Shown: one piece after another, positions 34,507 through 45,088 of the stretch
Layout of the letters: each line of letters begins with the position of its first letter
Position numbering within the stretch: position 1 is the stretch's first letter
Assembly: GCA_034401135.1 (NCBI GenBank)
Contig: JAWZSP010000003.1
Location: forward strand, 4,092,001 to 4,156,000
DNA from: Volutella citrinella
Lineage: Eukaryota; Ascomycota; Sordariomycetes; Hypocreales; Nectriaceae
Reading direction: 5' to 3'
DNA length: 64,000 bases
The notes under the pieces: model-generated
What the model was told of the DNA's origin: nothing
Databases searched by the model: none
The model's input: only the letters and a program-made list of their open reading frames with translations
Program-made: the position numbers and the translations under genes

Positions 34507-35790
34507 CTAATCTGATTCTTCCTCTTCCTCCTGTTCATCCAATTTCACAAACATGCCGTTCTTCTCCATCCTCCAACCATGTGGTCCTGGATCTGCGGGG
34601 TTGAACCCAGCTAAACGGCCCCAAGCGTCTTTCCTGAGCTGATCACCACTCTCGAATACCTGCAGGTTAACCCATGCCCTGACTGGCGGCTGGAAGACCT
34701 GGGTCATAAATGGCAGGTATGTAATCTCACTCTCCAGGCGCAGGTCCGACTCGTACAGGCGATCCTTGCGGGTTTTCCCCGTCCCGCTGAGCTTCCTGGG
34801 CATTGTCTGGACGTACAGGTGCTTCATGGGAAGCCGGGTGCGGATGATGTTTTTCTGGATATGTTGTAACGGAGGCCCGATGGCAATGTATGAAAGCGAG
34901 TGTACGCTGGAGCGAAAGCGGCTCAGAGATGGATCGCCAAAGTCCATGACAATAGGCAGCAGTGAGATGAGCTCTATTTCATAAGAGTCGCTGTACAGAG
35001 AGACAAGGTCGAATGACCCTTCGTTGAGCAACAACTCGGTCCAGTCCCGGATGCTGAATATGTCGGTTGGCTGCTTCGCCTTGGCGCCTCGGGCTTTTCG
35101 TGGCTTTGGGTTCCGAGACGGGAGGTAGGTCAGCAAGCTAGAGCTTGTCCGTGATCCATAGCCTGGCTGCCTCTTCCTCGACATAGATAGAATATGAGAT
35201 GTGTCTGAGAACTTCCCGTTCGTGGACACCCATGGCCGGTTGAATGATGAAGAAACGAGATCGGCCGGGCCGATGAATGTGAAACGGAGCGGGTCGATCT
35301 GGTCAAAAACCGTATGCCATAACCAGTTGGTATCGCCTATGAGCTGTGATTCCATCTTCTGTCTCATACTGGCCGCAATCAGGAGCGTGAAGCTTTCGAC
35401 GTGGTGGTTGAGACCGTTGGCGCTCAAGAACTGCAGCACATCGATTCCGGCAGTGTCGCCGCCGCGGTTCAGCGCACGCGGACTGTCAATGCTCCAAACC
35501 ACATGGCGGAACAACATGCGAAGAACCGAGTTGCGCCATTCGCGACAAACAAGGGAAGCAGACTTGAGGGGGAGCTGGGCGTTGACGCCGACGGGTTGGC
35601 TGACTGTGGCGGGGTCATCGCGGAAGCCAGCTTCAAGGCTCGACGGTGAGTCCAGGAAGCTGAGGATATAGGCAATGATCTCGACTGGGATCTCTTGCTG
35701 TACCATTTCTGCGTGTTTCTTGGCGCACGAAAGCCGAGTCGGGTTGTTCCAGTTGACTTCTTCAAGCTTTGTTGGTTGTGTCTGGAGCAT
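34507..35790 (-). CDS. F-box-like protein
   Basis: Intronless, 427 residues. The annotated ATG gives MLQTQPTKLEEVNW; an internal Met29 (MVQQEIPVEIIAYIL) is an alternative start just before the conserved part. Residues 32-95 look like an F-box whose two halves (IPVEIIAYILSFLD and LKSASLVCREWRNSVL) are separated by about 25 extra residues. The C-terminal part is not a recognised repeat. It includes a basic KPRKARGAKAKQP stretch that could be a nuclear signal and an acidic tail (EQEEEEESD). A role as SCF substrate receptor is inferred from the F-box only. No paralogous relation to the F-box protein at 15.6 kb is evident outside the box. Confidence 0.8.
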   Translation of the reverse strand: MLQTQPTKLEEVNWNNPTRLSCAKKHAEMVQQEIPVEIIAYILSFLDSPSSLEAGFRDDPATVSQPVGVNAQLPLKSASLVCREWRNSVLRMLFRHVVWSIDSPRALNRGGDTAGIDVLQFLSANGLNHHVESFTLLIAASMRQKMESQLIGDTNWLWHTVFDQIDPLRFTFIGPADLVSSSFNRPWVSTNGKFSDTSHILSMSRKRQPGYGSRTSSSLLTYLPSRNPKPRKARGAKAKQPTDIFSIRDWTELLLNEGSFDLVSLYSDSYEIELISLLPIVMDFGDPSLSRFRSSVHSLSYIAIGPPLQHIQKNIIRTRLPMKHLYVQTMPRKLSGTGKTRKDRLYESDLRLESEITYLPFMTQVFQPPVRAWVNLQVFESGDQLRKDAWGRLAGFNPADPGPHGWRMEKNGMFVKLDEQEEEEESD

Positions 35791-36503
35791 AGGTTGTCGA
35801 GCGCTGAGCTAGCGCCACGCAGAGGGAAGGTATCACAAACTCCACGTGACAACCTCCTGCCTCTTTCCGCTCGTTGGTTGCTTCGCTTGCTTGTCAGATG
35901 GATACGGCAATTTAGGCTTGGCAGATAACAGTACAATGGTTTTGGTTTGACATTTGTCAAGTCAAATGCTCAGCTGCTCCCTGCTTGCTACCGGCACCTT
36001 TGGCTACTAGTACTTATTGTCCCCACTAATACTATCGGCTATGCCATATATCCAGAGTTGCATCATCGTTACTGAGAACCGTTGACCCCGTTTGCACCGT
36101 AGGGCTATAAAGCGGTAGAGACAGTTGGACTTGGGGTTTTACATATCTAATAGGTACCCAGGATGCATTGAAAGATGACTCCAAATCAAAACATTGTGCC
36201 AACATTGAAGTTTTTGTCGTTGTGGGCCGGATTGTCATAGGGCCAGCAACTAGCGAGGACTGAAAGCACGCTGAGATGTGAAGTGAGCCCTTGGTCAACA
36301 CGCACCTATCCGCTTGCATGGGCAAACCAGAAAAGGGTGTCTCTTTCTCCCGGAATGTGAGTGCACTCAGTTGACCCAGGCATCCTCCGAAAGGAACCCA
36401 GCCCTCTCATCTACACGTCGATGGGACTAACACTTGCCGATATCCAAAGCTTTTCTTTCCTTCGTCTTCGGTTCACCAATATTCAACCGACGCTCTGTTC
36501 GCA
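35791..36503. promoter_or_regulatory. Divergent intergenic region
   Basis: Contains the promoters of the minus-strand F-box gene and the plus-strand gene at 36504. No distinctive motif seen. Confidence 0.45.
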
Positions 36504-37298
36504 ATGGCTGTGTCATCAGAAGAACAAGGCGCCCTGTCTTCAACCGAAGACCGAGGACCCTTGGTCTCGAAACGCCATGAGGCTATCCGCCCAGCTTGGA
36601 ATCAATACCTGAGTGGTGAATACTCTACAGAAGACTCGGCCGAACCTTCGGGGCTAGAGCTCTTGGGCGAAGAGGATGTCGAAGTCACATTTGACCGACG
36701 TGGCGACTTCATCGACGACTTCAAGCTCCATGTCTCTGGGGCCAAGGTCATCAACATCATGGCCTTCGTGCCAGCGGAACGCTGTGTCGTTTTTCGCGGA
36801 CAAATCCACCTGCTGAACCGATTCATCGACTTCGCGTTCCAATGCATGGGCACGCAAGCGATCAAGACCAAGGCCAAGGCTGCGCTGGCACTCCAGCCAT
36901 CGGAGCGCGGGCTCGAGGCAGGCCTGTCCTACAGCCAGTTTGCTCGCAAGGTGGAGATTATCGAGTACATCATGTGGCCCAAGTCCTCTGATGATATCAG
37001 TGAGAGTGAGTTTCGCCTCTAGGATAAAGAGCGTGCATCGTGCTGACACCACACAGCCAGCGAGCCTCCTTCTTTGCCTATGACCCCTCGGGCAAGCGAG
37101 CCGATTGGTGACTGTTATCCCAATAGTGGGAGAAGTTCCGTCGATACTACCTCCCAAATGGAAATTTGCGACTCTCCTATGAGTCCCCAAGACGTCGCGG
37201 ACGATGTTAGCATGAGTGGTTCCAGCTCGCCGCTGTCACCTCCTCCCGAAGTCTTGACAACACCTCCGTGGTTCAAGGAGACGCACCCGAGCAGTTAG
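36504..37298 (+). CDS. Fungal protein of unknown function
   Basis: Two exons, 36504-37005 and 37057-37298, give 247 residues (junction ISE|T|SEPPSLP; GTGAGT donor, CACAG acceptor). Start MAVSSEEQGALSST lies in a good context (GCAATGGC). Residues about 55-165 look folded, with EVTFDRRGDFIDDFKLHVSG, VFRGQIHLLNRFIDFAF and YSQFARKVEIIEYIMWP. The last 80 residues are Ser/Pro-rich and probably disordered. There is no signal peptide or membrane helix. I do not recognise the family. The second exon contains SP/TP dipeptides that could be phosphorylated, which is inference. Confidence 0.75.
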
Positions 37299-37608
37299 GA
37301 AGGAGATGAAGACAAAATGGGATCAAAGAGCATGGCCCGGACATGAAAATCTTGTGTTTCTCTTTAGCTCGGCAACAAGGAGCACTGCGTGCTGTTGGCA
37401 GATACCAAAAAGCTGGTGGGAACGCTTGGCTAAACAGTCAAATGTATTGTCAACTATCTGGACAGAGTTGCAATGCGATCGTGTTATATGTCTAAATTAT
37501 TAGGAGAAACCCAAACACCCAGTTATGCGAATGCTAAACATCAAAACGAAAAAAAAAAAAAAATCAAGCCATTCCTCCTTCATTTCGTCATTTCACGTAG
37601 TCGTCGAT
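37299..37608. other. Tail-to-tail intergenic region with a poly-A run
   Basis: Convergent 3' ends. A 15-nt A-run lies at 37549-37563. In this orientation it is poly-T downstream of the cerato-platanin stop codon. Nothing else seen. Confidence 0.6.
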
Positions 37609-38084
37609 CTAGAACTTGCAGTTGCTGGCGTCGACCTGGGTGGCCTGGACGTCGACGCGGCCCAGCTGCTCGGCCTGGCCGTTGGTGAGGACGTTCATGG
37701 CATTGAGGCCCAGATTGAAGCCCGGGGCGGCGTGGTCGACGGCCAGGACGGAGATCTTGGTGCCCTGGTAGTCGAGCTCCCAGCAGGTGCCGCAGTTGGG
37801 CGAGTTCCAGCCAGCAACGGCCTCGGCGCCGGCGATGAAGGGGAAGTTTGAGACTTGGCCAAACGTCTGCCAGCCCTTCCTGGTCATGAGGCCGTTGGCG
37901 CCGTCGGAGCAGGACACGGTGGCGAGGCTGGCGGATCCGTCGTCGTAGTGAGTGTCATAGGAGACTGGTAGTAGGTCAGTATTTGTACAGAGACATGTCT
38001 ATGTCGGGAAAGGGGTGTATTACCAGAGATGGCCGAGACGGCGGTGGCCAGGGCAGCGAGGTTGAAGAGGCTGGAGAACTGCAT
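37609..38084 (-). CDS. Cerato-platanin family secreted protein
   Basis: Two exons, 38084-38024 and 37964-37609, give 138 residues, the usual size. The junction is inside IS|V|SYDTHYDDGS, with a GTAATA donor. Residues 1-18 are a signal peptide (MQFSSLFNLAALATAVSA). The mature protein is a small double-psi-beta-barrel with the family's four cysteines (TVSCSDG, NCGTC, SNCKF at the end), the SYD start and the AVDHA loop. Cerato-platanins are abundant extracellular or wall-associated proteins that bind chitin oligomers, loosen surfaces and can be recognised as elicitors by plants. A TATA box lies 143 bp upstream and the upstream region is long, which fits strong regulated expression. Confidence 0.96.
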
Positions 38085-40261
38085 GTTGATGGTGGTTGGA
38101 GGGATGGTTTAAGATGTCGATTAGGTGTCTTTGGGAGTAGGCCGGGTGTCTTTGCTCTTAGGTGAGACTGTGAATGTGGGTGTGAGTGATGTTGATAGAT
38201 TTCTCCCCAGCGAGACTCATCGCCCTCTTTATACTTGAGCATCAAAGCATCCATCGTATCGCGGAACTAATGGCCTCAGTCTAATCCATCGCATACCCCC
38301 AGTTGGTCCCATCAAGCGCATGCGCCCAGTGGAGCTCCATGCTGGGGCTCGGTGCTGCCACAGACACGACGTCATGCCCGGGGTCGACACGATGCAACGC
38401 TCCCTCTCGCCCATCACGAGCCTCCGCCTGTCCCCAGTTTACAACGCTCGATGGCTTGCGCTACAGGTTTCTATTTCGGTTCCGTCGCCCATCTGTGTTC
38501 TAACTTTCCCGGGGCTTCCTGTTAGCGCCTCGCCCGGCCCGCCCAGTCAACCAGGCGACCTCCACAACCGCCTTCGGCCCTTCGCTTCGGGGCAATTCCT
38601 CTGTGGGGAGCGGACGCTCGTATTGAGGCCCCGCGTGGTTGAGATCAGCGCTCGTTCCGGCCGTGGGCAACAGGAGACGGGCCGCCAGTGAATGCTGGAG
38701 AGTGTCTTGCACTCTCCACTTCTTGGGCTGTTCGCGGGGATGTTGCCAGAAGGCGGTGGGTAGGCCTACATCATTCCTCTAGAGCTAACGAGGCCCCCAC
38801 GATGATCGCGACCCTTGGATGAGGCGACTGAGGTCATGATTCGCCTCGGATTCTGCCGTCCTCGTATTTGCAGGCCACCAATGCGCACGCGGACGCCGAG
38901 GCTGGCGGTGGTTGTTCTTGTTTATAAACTTGGAACTGCAAACCGGCCCCCCTCCGTGGCGGATGAATTTTGTTGGTTTCATGGCGTTGGTGTGGTCCTA
39001 CTCCTGCAGCAATGGAGCTCGCGATGCGCGCAGGGGCCATTCGGGAGGCAAAATCTTCATCACGAGACCCGTTTTCATCGCGTATGCATGTTTCAAGAAT
39101 TTCCCTCAGAGGATACACAAAGCAAGGGAGTTGGGTACCGGTAGTTTGTACGTATCTGGCCCACGGCTACGGCGCCACCGACTCTACCGAGACAACTTCA
39201 TGGTGTAACGCAGGTAAGCTGGCTTGGTTGGGACGTCAATGCCATGAGAAGAACAATCCTAGTCAACATCCAGTCGCAACACCGTTGGATGGAGTGCGCC
39301 GGATCACCGACTGTCGCACGGCATACTCCACGCCGTTTCTGGAACGATGCAGGCCATATGTGTGCAACCATCGCCGTTGCGCATTGAACACCGCCCCCCA
39401 GCATCACGTAGTTCCGAGGCGGCAGCGTGAGGAGCTGCATCATGCGGTTGCAGTCGATCCCCGCACTTCTGGGTACCCGTCACGACGTCGAGATTCACTG
39501 GGCTTACGCTACGACGTGACGCAACCTCCAAGCCTCGACTGTATGACCGAGAGCTAGCTGGCTAGTGGGCTGACGATGCTGCGAAAGACACGGGCTTAGC
39601 TCAGCGTCGCTCGATGTGAGAAGCATTAGTAGCCGTGTGATGGTGCATCTCGACAGCGATACCGAGACTACGTATTCGAGATGTATCATGGAGACAAAAG
39701 ACCACTCTGGGGCCTAAAATGTAGGTCTACAGTCTCTTTCCTCAACTAACTACCTAGCTGGAACCAAGTGCCGTGTGAGGCTTGAACTCGTGGATGGGTG
39801 CCATCAGGTCATTATACAACGTCGACAATAACGCAAAAAGTTCAAAGGAAACCCTTCTAGCTCTAGCTATTCTATCAGCTTCTCATGTCCTGTATGTCTA
39901 CCCAGATCTATAAATGGCTGGTCGTAGATTCGTTCGTACCGGCCATGGGTTGGTCTGTCGGGCCTCGATGCAGGCAATGAGTGGGCCGCACAGAGCCCAC
40001 GCCGACCCTCTATCTTGGCTGCGTGCGTGGCAGTGTATAGTCCCCCCGGATCGCTGTGGTGTAGGGCATTTTCGCTTCATCCGATTTCTCTCGCATGTTT
40101 TCCTCGAGCCCTCTGGGCCTTCGTTTCTTGCACGCGCGCGCTGGGTCCTCGCGTGCTGTCCGGTCTCATCCTCGAGTCCCTTCCATGCAACTTCCCTTCC
40201 CGCAAGGCGCGGGAAAGCCTTGTCTTGGTCAAAATGATTGTGGAGGCCACTCGTGCGCGCC
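38085..40261. other. Intergenic, long upstream region of cerato-platanin
   Basis: Holds the cerato-platanin promoter and the 3' flank of the next minus-strand gene. Frames up to 195 codons (38970-39557, plus strand) have no recognisable content or plausible start context. No tRNA or transposon remnant seen. Confidence 0.55.
38227..38233 (-). promoter_or_regulatory. TATA box of the cerato-platanin gene
   Basis: On the minus strand the sequence AGTATAAAGAGGG lies 143 bp before the start codon, a typical TATA position if the leader is about 100 nt. Seen in sequence; function inferred. Confidence 0.55.
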
Positions 40262-41592
40262 TCAGCGAACAGCCGTGTTGGTGCGTGACGGCGCCGGCGG
40301 CTCGGGCTTGTACGCAACTCCGCTCATGATGCCATTGAACAGAATCTGAGACTCGATGGGGTGCGCGGCTGGTCGGTTCCTCCTCACCGTCTGCAACAGA
40401 ACCTTTTGTTGACTGTCCACCCAGACGAACGGAGAGCCCAGGCCGGTTTCGCAGCCTATCTTGGCCGCCGAGACTGCGCTGACGGCGGCCTGGAACAGGA
40501 TTCTGTTTTGAATCTCTGTGGGCAGGTTGTTAAGCGAGCTAGGTTTAGGGTGCCCGTTGGCCGCCCACAAGAGCATCTCGATGGCCCGATCAGATGCGGG
40601 GTGTTGGCCATCAAACAACGGCTCAGGCTTGGACCAATGGAGATGGTCGCCTTCGACACGACAGAGAATGATGCGTCGGAGAGAGAGGACCGCATAGACA
40701 TTTCCCTTGGCCGCCGACGGCCCAAAGAGGACCTTTTCGCGCTGGATATGACGTCGCACCTTCTCGAGGCCTCGGCGGGTGTCGTGGGACAGCGCAAAGA
40801 AGGCATGCCCCGTCTTGAGGAGACTGGCGTCTGGCGACAGCCAGGACGGAAGGTCTTCCAGCATGACGTACGTCATTTCCAGCACATTCTCAGCCTCGGT
40901 GCGATCTCGAATAGAAAACTGCATGGTGGCGATCCAGATGGTGGCGTATGCCAGCCTCATAAAGGTGCTTCGGTTCATGGGGCTCCGAAGGATATGCCGC
41001 CACACATGAGCAAAGTCGCGCAGGATTTTGCCGAGAAACGGCTTGATCTGGGGGGTCAGGTGGATTTCGGGGTCCCAGTACGGCGCCGAAAACGTCTGCT
41101 CCTCCAGGGAGAAAGGCCTCGGGGGGCTCAGCGGCTGGAAATCGGCCATGGTGAGCTGGCGCTCGCGGGCCAGCGCGAGCGGGGCGGAGCAGAGGCGGTC
41201 GTCCTTGGCGAGGATGAGGACGTCTTCGAGCAGGTCAAAGGTCCAGGAGCTCTGGTACAGGATGCCGCGATAGTCGCCGAAAGGGTTGACGAAGTCGTAC
41301 GTTTCCTCCCAGTTGACGGGGATGCCGCTCTGGAGGCAGGTGAGGAGCTGGGCCTTGTTGACGGTGCCCTCGCTCAGGGAGGCCGCTCCGTCCTTGAGCG
41401 TCATGTATGTGGCCTTCTCCGAGAGCAGCAGGGCGGCGAAGCGCTTCAGGTTTGATTCATCATCGCCGAGATGGTTTCGGTAACCCATACACAGGCCACC
41501 GGCTTGGGCACGTCGGTCAGCGCGGCTGCCACGCAAAGGCTTCGGGGGAGAGGGCGAGAGTCACCTGTCTTGATGTAGAACATGGTCGCCAT
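40262..41592 (-). CDS. Fungal protein of unknown function
   Basis: Two exons, 41592-41565 and 41502-40262, give 422 residues. The first exon is only 28 nt (MATMFYIKT). The 62-nt intron has a GTGACT donor, a GCTGACC branch site and an AAG acceptor. Without it the main frame lacks a good start. The second Met (MFYIKT) could also be used. The protein is mostly helical with no signal peptide. Conserved-looking segments include YDFVNPFGDYRGILYQSSW, FAHVWRHILRSPMNRSTFM and LNNLPTEIQNRILFQAAV, the last resembling an F-box-like helix near the C-terminus. I do not recognise the family and assign no function. The gene is divergent from homoserine kinase. Confidence 0.75.
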
Positions 41593-42678
41593 GGCGTCGG
41601 CGAGGCGCGCGCAGCCAAGGGGCGCGACGCTGGGAGACTCTGGGGAGAATGCTTGATCTCAAGCGGCTGCGTTGAAATTGTTTGATGGCGTTAGTGAGCG
41701 ATCAGAGCATCGAATGAATGGAGCAGAGACCCATCCACGGGTCGGCTAGGGAGGCCTTAGGTTCGGCTCTAGCCCCGTCTATGGTTGGGGAGCGCACGTT
41801 GCCGAATTTAGCACAAACGGTGGCCGACGTCGACTGACTGACTGCAAGTCGTTGCCCGGCCCGTGTCTGGTCTGCGTGACGGCGGAGCTGCTGGCTAATA
41901 TGGTGGAAAAATTGCTCCATGGCTTTTGCGATGACGCTGGCTGGCTGAATCCCGTCCAGTTCGTCTCCCTCCCAGCCCGTCCACTCAGGGCGCTGGGCCG
42001 GCCCTTGCAGGGAATTATTACAGCGCCCGCTGCAGAGAAGCCACCTACATGAGACCCAAGACGCAGCACGTTCTCAGCAGAGGCGACTGCTACTGGCAGA
42101 GGCGGGGAGCTGCCTAATTGGGCGTGGTAACGAGATGGCAGGTATTAGTAACCTGGGCGCTGCCCTGTGCCTTGGGTAGCATTGCGTGCGGCTTTTGCCT
42201 CCCGTCGATTTTCTGCAAATCCCGCCATCCACATCTATCCATCCACCGGCTGGTCGGTAGTTGGACTGTTGGACGCTGGACCCTGGCTGGCTGATGCGCT
42301 GCTTGGGCCTCTCAGTGGCCATGGAGGGGCTCTGGAGGGGTTCTGGAGGGGCATGGGGCTTGCTTTTTTAGCTCTACACACCCTATGACTTCAAGGCATT
42401 TCACATCCACCATCCATATTTTACCCCGCCACACCACCACACAGCGATGGGCCGCTCCGTCATCGGGGGGCGCCGAAATCTGCACTCTGCGTTTAGCTAG
42501 ACCATCGTGACTCTGGACCTTTTTCAGCGCCTTTTGTGACTGTAGCGTAGCCTGCCAGAGATAGACAAAACCGCAGCCCGCCCTCCCAATTACACCGACC
42601 GCGCCCCCCCCCGAGCCGACGACAGCCTCCTCCGCAGGGACACTTGATCATCGATTCCCTACTGTTTCAACCACAGTC
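41593..42678. promoter_or_regulatory. Divergent promoter region upstream of homoserine kinase
   Basis: Separates the unknown minus-strand gene from THR1. It holds a TGACTC core at 42508-42513, an imperfect threefold repeat of an 11-bp TGGAGGGG-containing unit at 42322-42352 and a C-run shortly before the THR1 leader. No gene seen. Confidence 0.5.
42508..42513 (+). promoter_or_regulatory. Possible Gcn4/CPC1 site of homoserine kinase
   Basis: TGACTC is the core of the TGASTCA site bound by Gcn4/CPC1, which activates amino-acid biosynthesis genes including the threonine pathway. It lies 166 bp before the THR1 start. It lacks the final A and a six-base match is common by chance. Confidence 0.3.
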
Positions 42679-43897
42679 ATGGAGTCCTTCATCATCAAGA
42701 CGCCCTGCTCCAGCGCCAACATTGGCCCCGGGTTCGATGTCATCGGCCTGGCCCTGTCCATCTACCTCGAGCTGCATGTCACCATTGACCGCTCCAAGAC
42801 CAAGTCTGAGCACCCGCTCAACTGCCGCGTCACCTACGAGGGCCAGGGCGAGGGCACCAGCGACATCAGCCTCGATCCCCAGGTCAACCTCATCACCCGC
42901 GTCGCCCTCTACGTCCTCCGTTGCCACGACCAGCGCGACTTCCCCGTTGAGACCCACGTGCATATCAAGAACCCAATCCCCCTCGGCCGGGGCCTTGGGA
43001 GCTCGGGCGCCGCCGTCGTCGCTGGTGTTGTCCTGGGCAAGGAGGTGGGCGGCCTGAAGGACCTCGACGTCGACCGTCTCTTCGACTATTGTCTCATGAT
43101 TGGTAGGTTTGCCGTGTTGGGCATGCTGTGCACATCGCGTAGGGGCTGGCTGACATGTTCTTCTTCCAGAGAGACATCCTGACAATGTTGGAGCTGCGCT
43201 CTACGGCGGCTTTGTCGGCACCTACCTGAAGCCTCTGACCCCCGAGGACGTTGCCCGAACCGAGATTCCTCTTAGCGAAGTGCTCCCCGCCCCTGCTGGT
43301 GGAGAGGACACTGGCAAGAGGCCCCCGGAGCCTCCCCACGGCATTGGCCACCACATCAAGTTTCCTTGGGCCAGCGACATCAAGGCCGTTGCTATCATCC
43401 CCGACTTCCAGGTGCCTACGCACAAGGCGCGTGAGGTTCTCCCGGAGAAGTATGCGCGAGTTGATGTGGTAAGTACAGTCTATTACATGCCAGCATATAA
43501 AGAGAGAGAGAGACGTCGGGTCGGGTCGGCTAACTCAACTGGATAGACATTCAACCTCCAGCGCATTGCCCTGCTTCCCGTTGCTCTGGGCCAGTCCCCT
43601 CCGGACCCGGAGCTCATCAACCTGGCCATGCAGGACAAGATCCACCAGCCCTACCGACAGACCCTTATTCCGGGCCTGACAGAGATTGTGGAGTCCATGT
43701 CTCACAAGACAGAGCCCGGCTTCCTCGGTGTCTGCCTGTCGGGCGCTGGCCCCACCATCCTGGCGCTCGCGACGAGCAACTTTGAGGATATTGCCAACAA
43801 GATCATGGCCAAGCTGCGCGAGCACAACGAGAACAAGAACCTAGAGTGCCAGTGGAAGGTGCTCGAGCCGGCCGAGGGCACTCGCGTTATTCGATGA
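42679..43897 (+). CDS. THR1: Homoserine kinase
   Basis: Three exons, 42679-43102, 43170-43468 and 43547-43897, give 357 residues, the same length as yeast Thr1. It is a GHMP-family kinase: the N-terminal substrate region is TPCSSANIGPGFDVIGLAL and the ATP-binding glycine-rich loop is PLGRGLGSSGAA (residues about 101-112). HPDNVGAALYGGFVG follows, and the C-terminal motif GVCLSGAGPTILAL completes the active site. It phosphorylates L-homoserine with ATP, the step before threonine synthase, in the cytosol. The second intron contains a short AG repeat. The ATG is fixed by the conserved MESFIIKTPCSSANIG start. Promoter contains a TGACTC core. Confidence 0.97.
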
Positions 43898-44983
43898 GCT
43901 GATTGATCCTGGCGAGCCATGTGCGGGCGCGGCTCGGTTAAGAGGGTAAAGAGGGCATGTCTCCCGGGCCGGGTCGACGTTGTGGAGTTTGCTGCCGGAT
44001 GCCCCGCTGGGGGTCATACCCGGGTGTCTTCAGCCGTCGCCAGGGGCAGACTGGATAACCTGATTCTCTCCAGGTAGGAGGCACCTCATGTCTACCTTGT
44101 ATCTAAATGCGCCGTTGCAGCCCCCCGCCCAGCTGCCACATGTCCAGCATAGAAAGAAAAATAAATCTCTAGAGCAAAATTTGGCTAGAAAAGCCCACAA
44201 AGAAAGACTCGGTACACTGTGACTTGCAGCCGTTGTGAATGGAGAGATTGAAGCCAAGCGACTCATGCGACCGGTTGTGAAAAGAGATTGCCAAGATTGT
44301 CTAGCATTGCTCACAACAGTATTACCGGCTTGTATCCGTTGTGGTCAAGAAGTCTCTTTTTTTCAGTTTTGATGGCGTTGCTTTTGCGTCAGATCAGGCC
44401 TGACACTCAGGGTGGCATCGCTCTGAGATACCCCGAACGGCCGAGTCCAGGTTCGACATCCGACTACGCCTCCATAGTATTTATTCCCAGTATTGTGATG
44501 GGCAGCACTTCGATCCACAATCCTTCAATAAGATATACTCACCTTCTCTTTGCCATAGATACAAATCCCACATATACAGGGTAGGCTGTTGAAGGAATAA
44601 AGCACTTGTCCAGGGTTTGATATGTTGTCACTACTTGAAAAATCGCCGTGTAGATAATATTTCGACTTGAAATAATATTTAAGTTGTGGTCTGCATTGGT
44701 AGATCGACCGTGTCATAATTGCTTCCATGATTTCAAGGTTTCTGCTCGTGTTGCTGAACATCGCTCGCTGTTCAGCCATAGTCAGTTTCACAATCCTTAG
44801 CTGATACGATGAATAATCTTGGATCAGAGAAAAAGGACAGTAAAATCAGTATGAAATACACCCTAGGGATGATTGAGAACAACAGAAGGGGGTTGGGTGG
44901 TATGAATTGGGCCTTTGCATTGCAATCTGGGGCTGCCAAAGGCGAATCATGAGGAATAACGAACACCCATTCATCAATCATTC
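43898..44983. other. Intergenic between THR1 and tRNA-Ala, with an AT-rich LTR-like block
   Basis: After the THR1 3' flank the sequence becomes AT-rich from about 44450 to 44980. A block at 44587-44884 starts TGTTG and ends CAACA, as LTRs do, and lies 100 bp upstream of the tRNA gene. It has no matching 5-bp flanking duplication (TAGGC versus GAAGG), so a solo LTR is only a possibility. No gene seen. Confidence 0.4.
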
Positions 44984-45073
44984 GGGCGAATGGTTTAGTG
45001 GTATAATACTCCCTTAGCATGATTCAACTGAATAATCTGGGAGTGGTCCAGGGTTCGATTCCCTGTTCGTCCA
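44984..45073 (+). tRNA. tRNA-Ala(AGC) with an 18-nt intron
   Basis: A full cloverleaf can be drawn. The acceptor GGGCGAA pairs with TTCGTCC and has the G3:U70 wobble that marks alanine tRNAs; the discriminator base is A45073. The anticodon stem CTCCC (45009-45013) pairs with GGGAG (45039-45043). The loop TTAGCA places anticodon AGC at 45016-45018. The T arm CAGGG-TTCGATT-CCCTG is perfect. An intron of 18 nt (45020-45037) follows position 37, the canonical site. A TTTT terminator at 45085-45088 follows for RNA polymerase III. CCA is added after transcription. The exact intron ends could shift by one base. Confidence 0.93.
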
Positions 45074-45084
45074 TTGAATCTATC

Positions 45085-45088
45085 TTTT
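45085..45088 (+). terminator. RNA polymerase III oligo-T terminator
   Basis: Four consecutive T residues 12 bp after the tRNA discriminator base, the usual arrangement for fungal tRNA genes. Confidence 0.6.

Noticed and set aside
40361..41455. 364-codon plus-strand frame
   Set aside because: Antisense of the 422-residue minus-strand gene, which has a matching first exon and a canonical intron.
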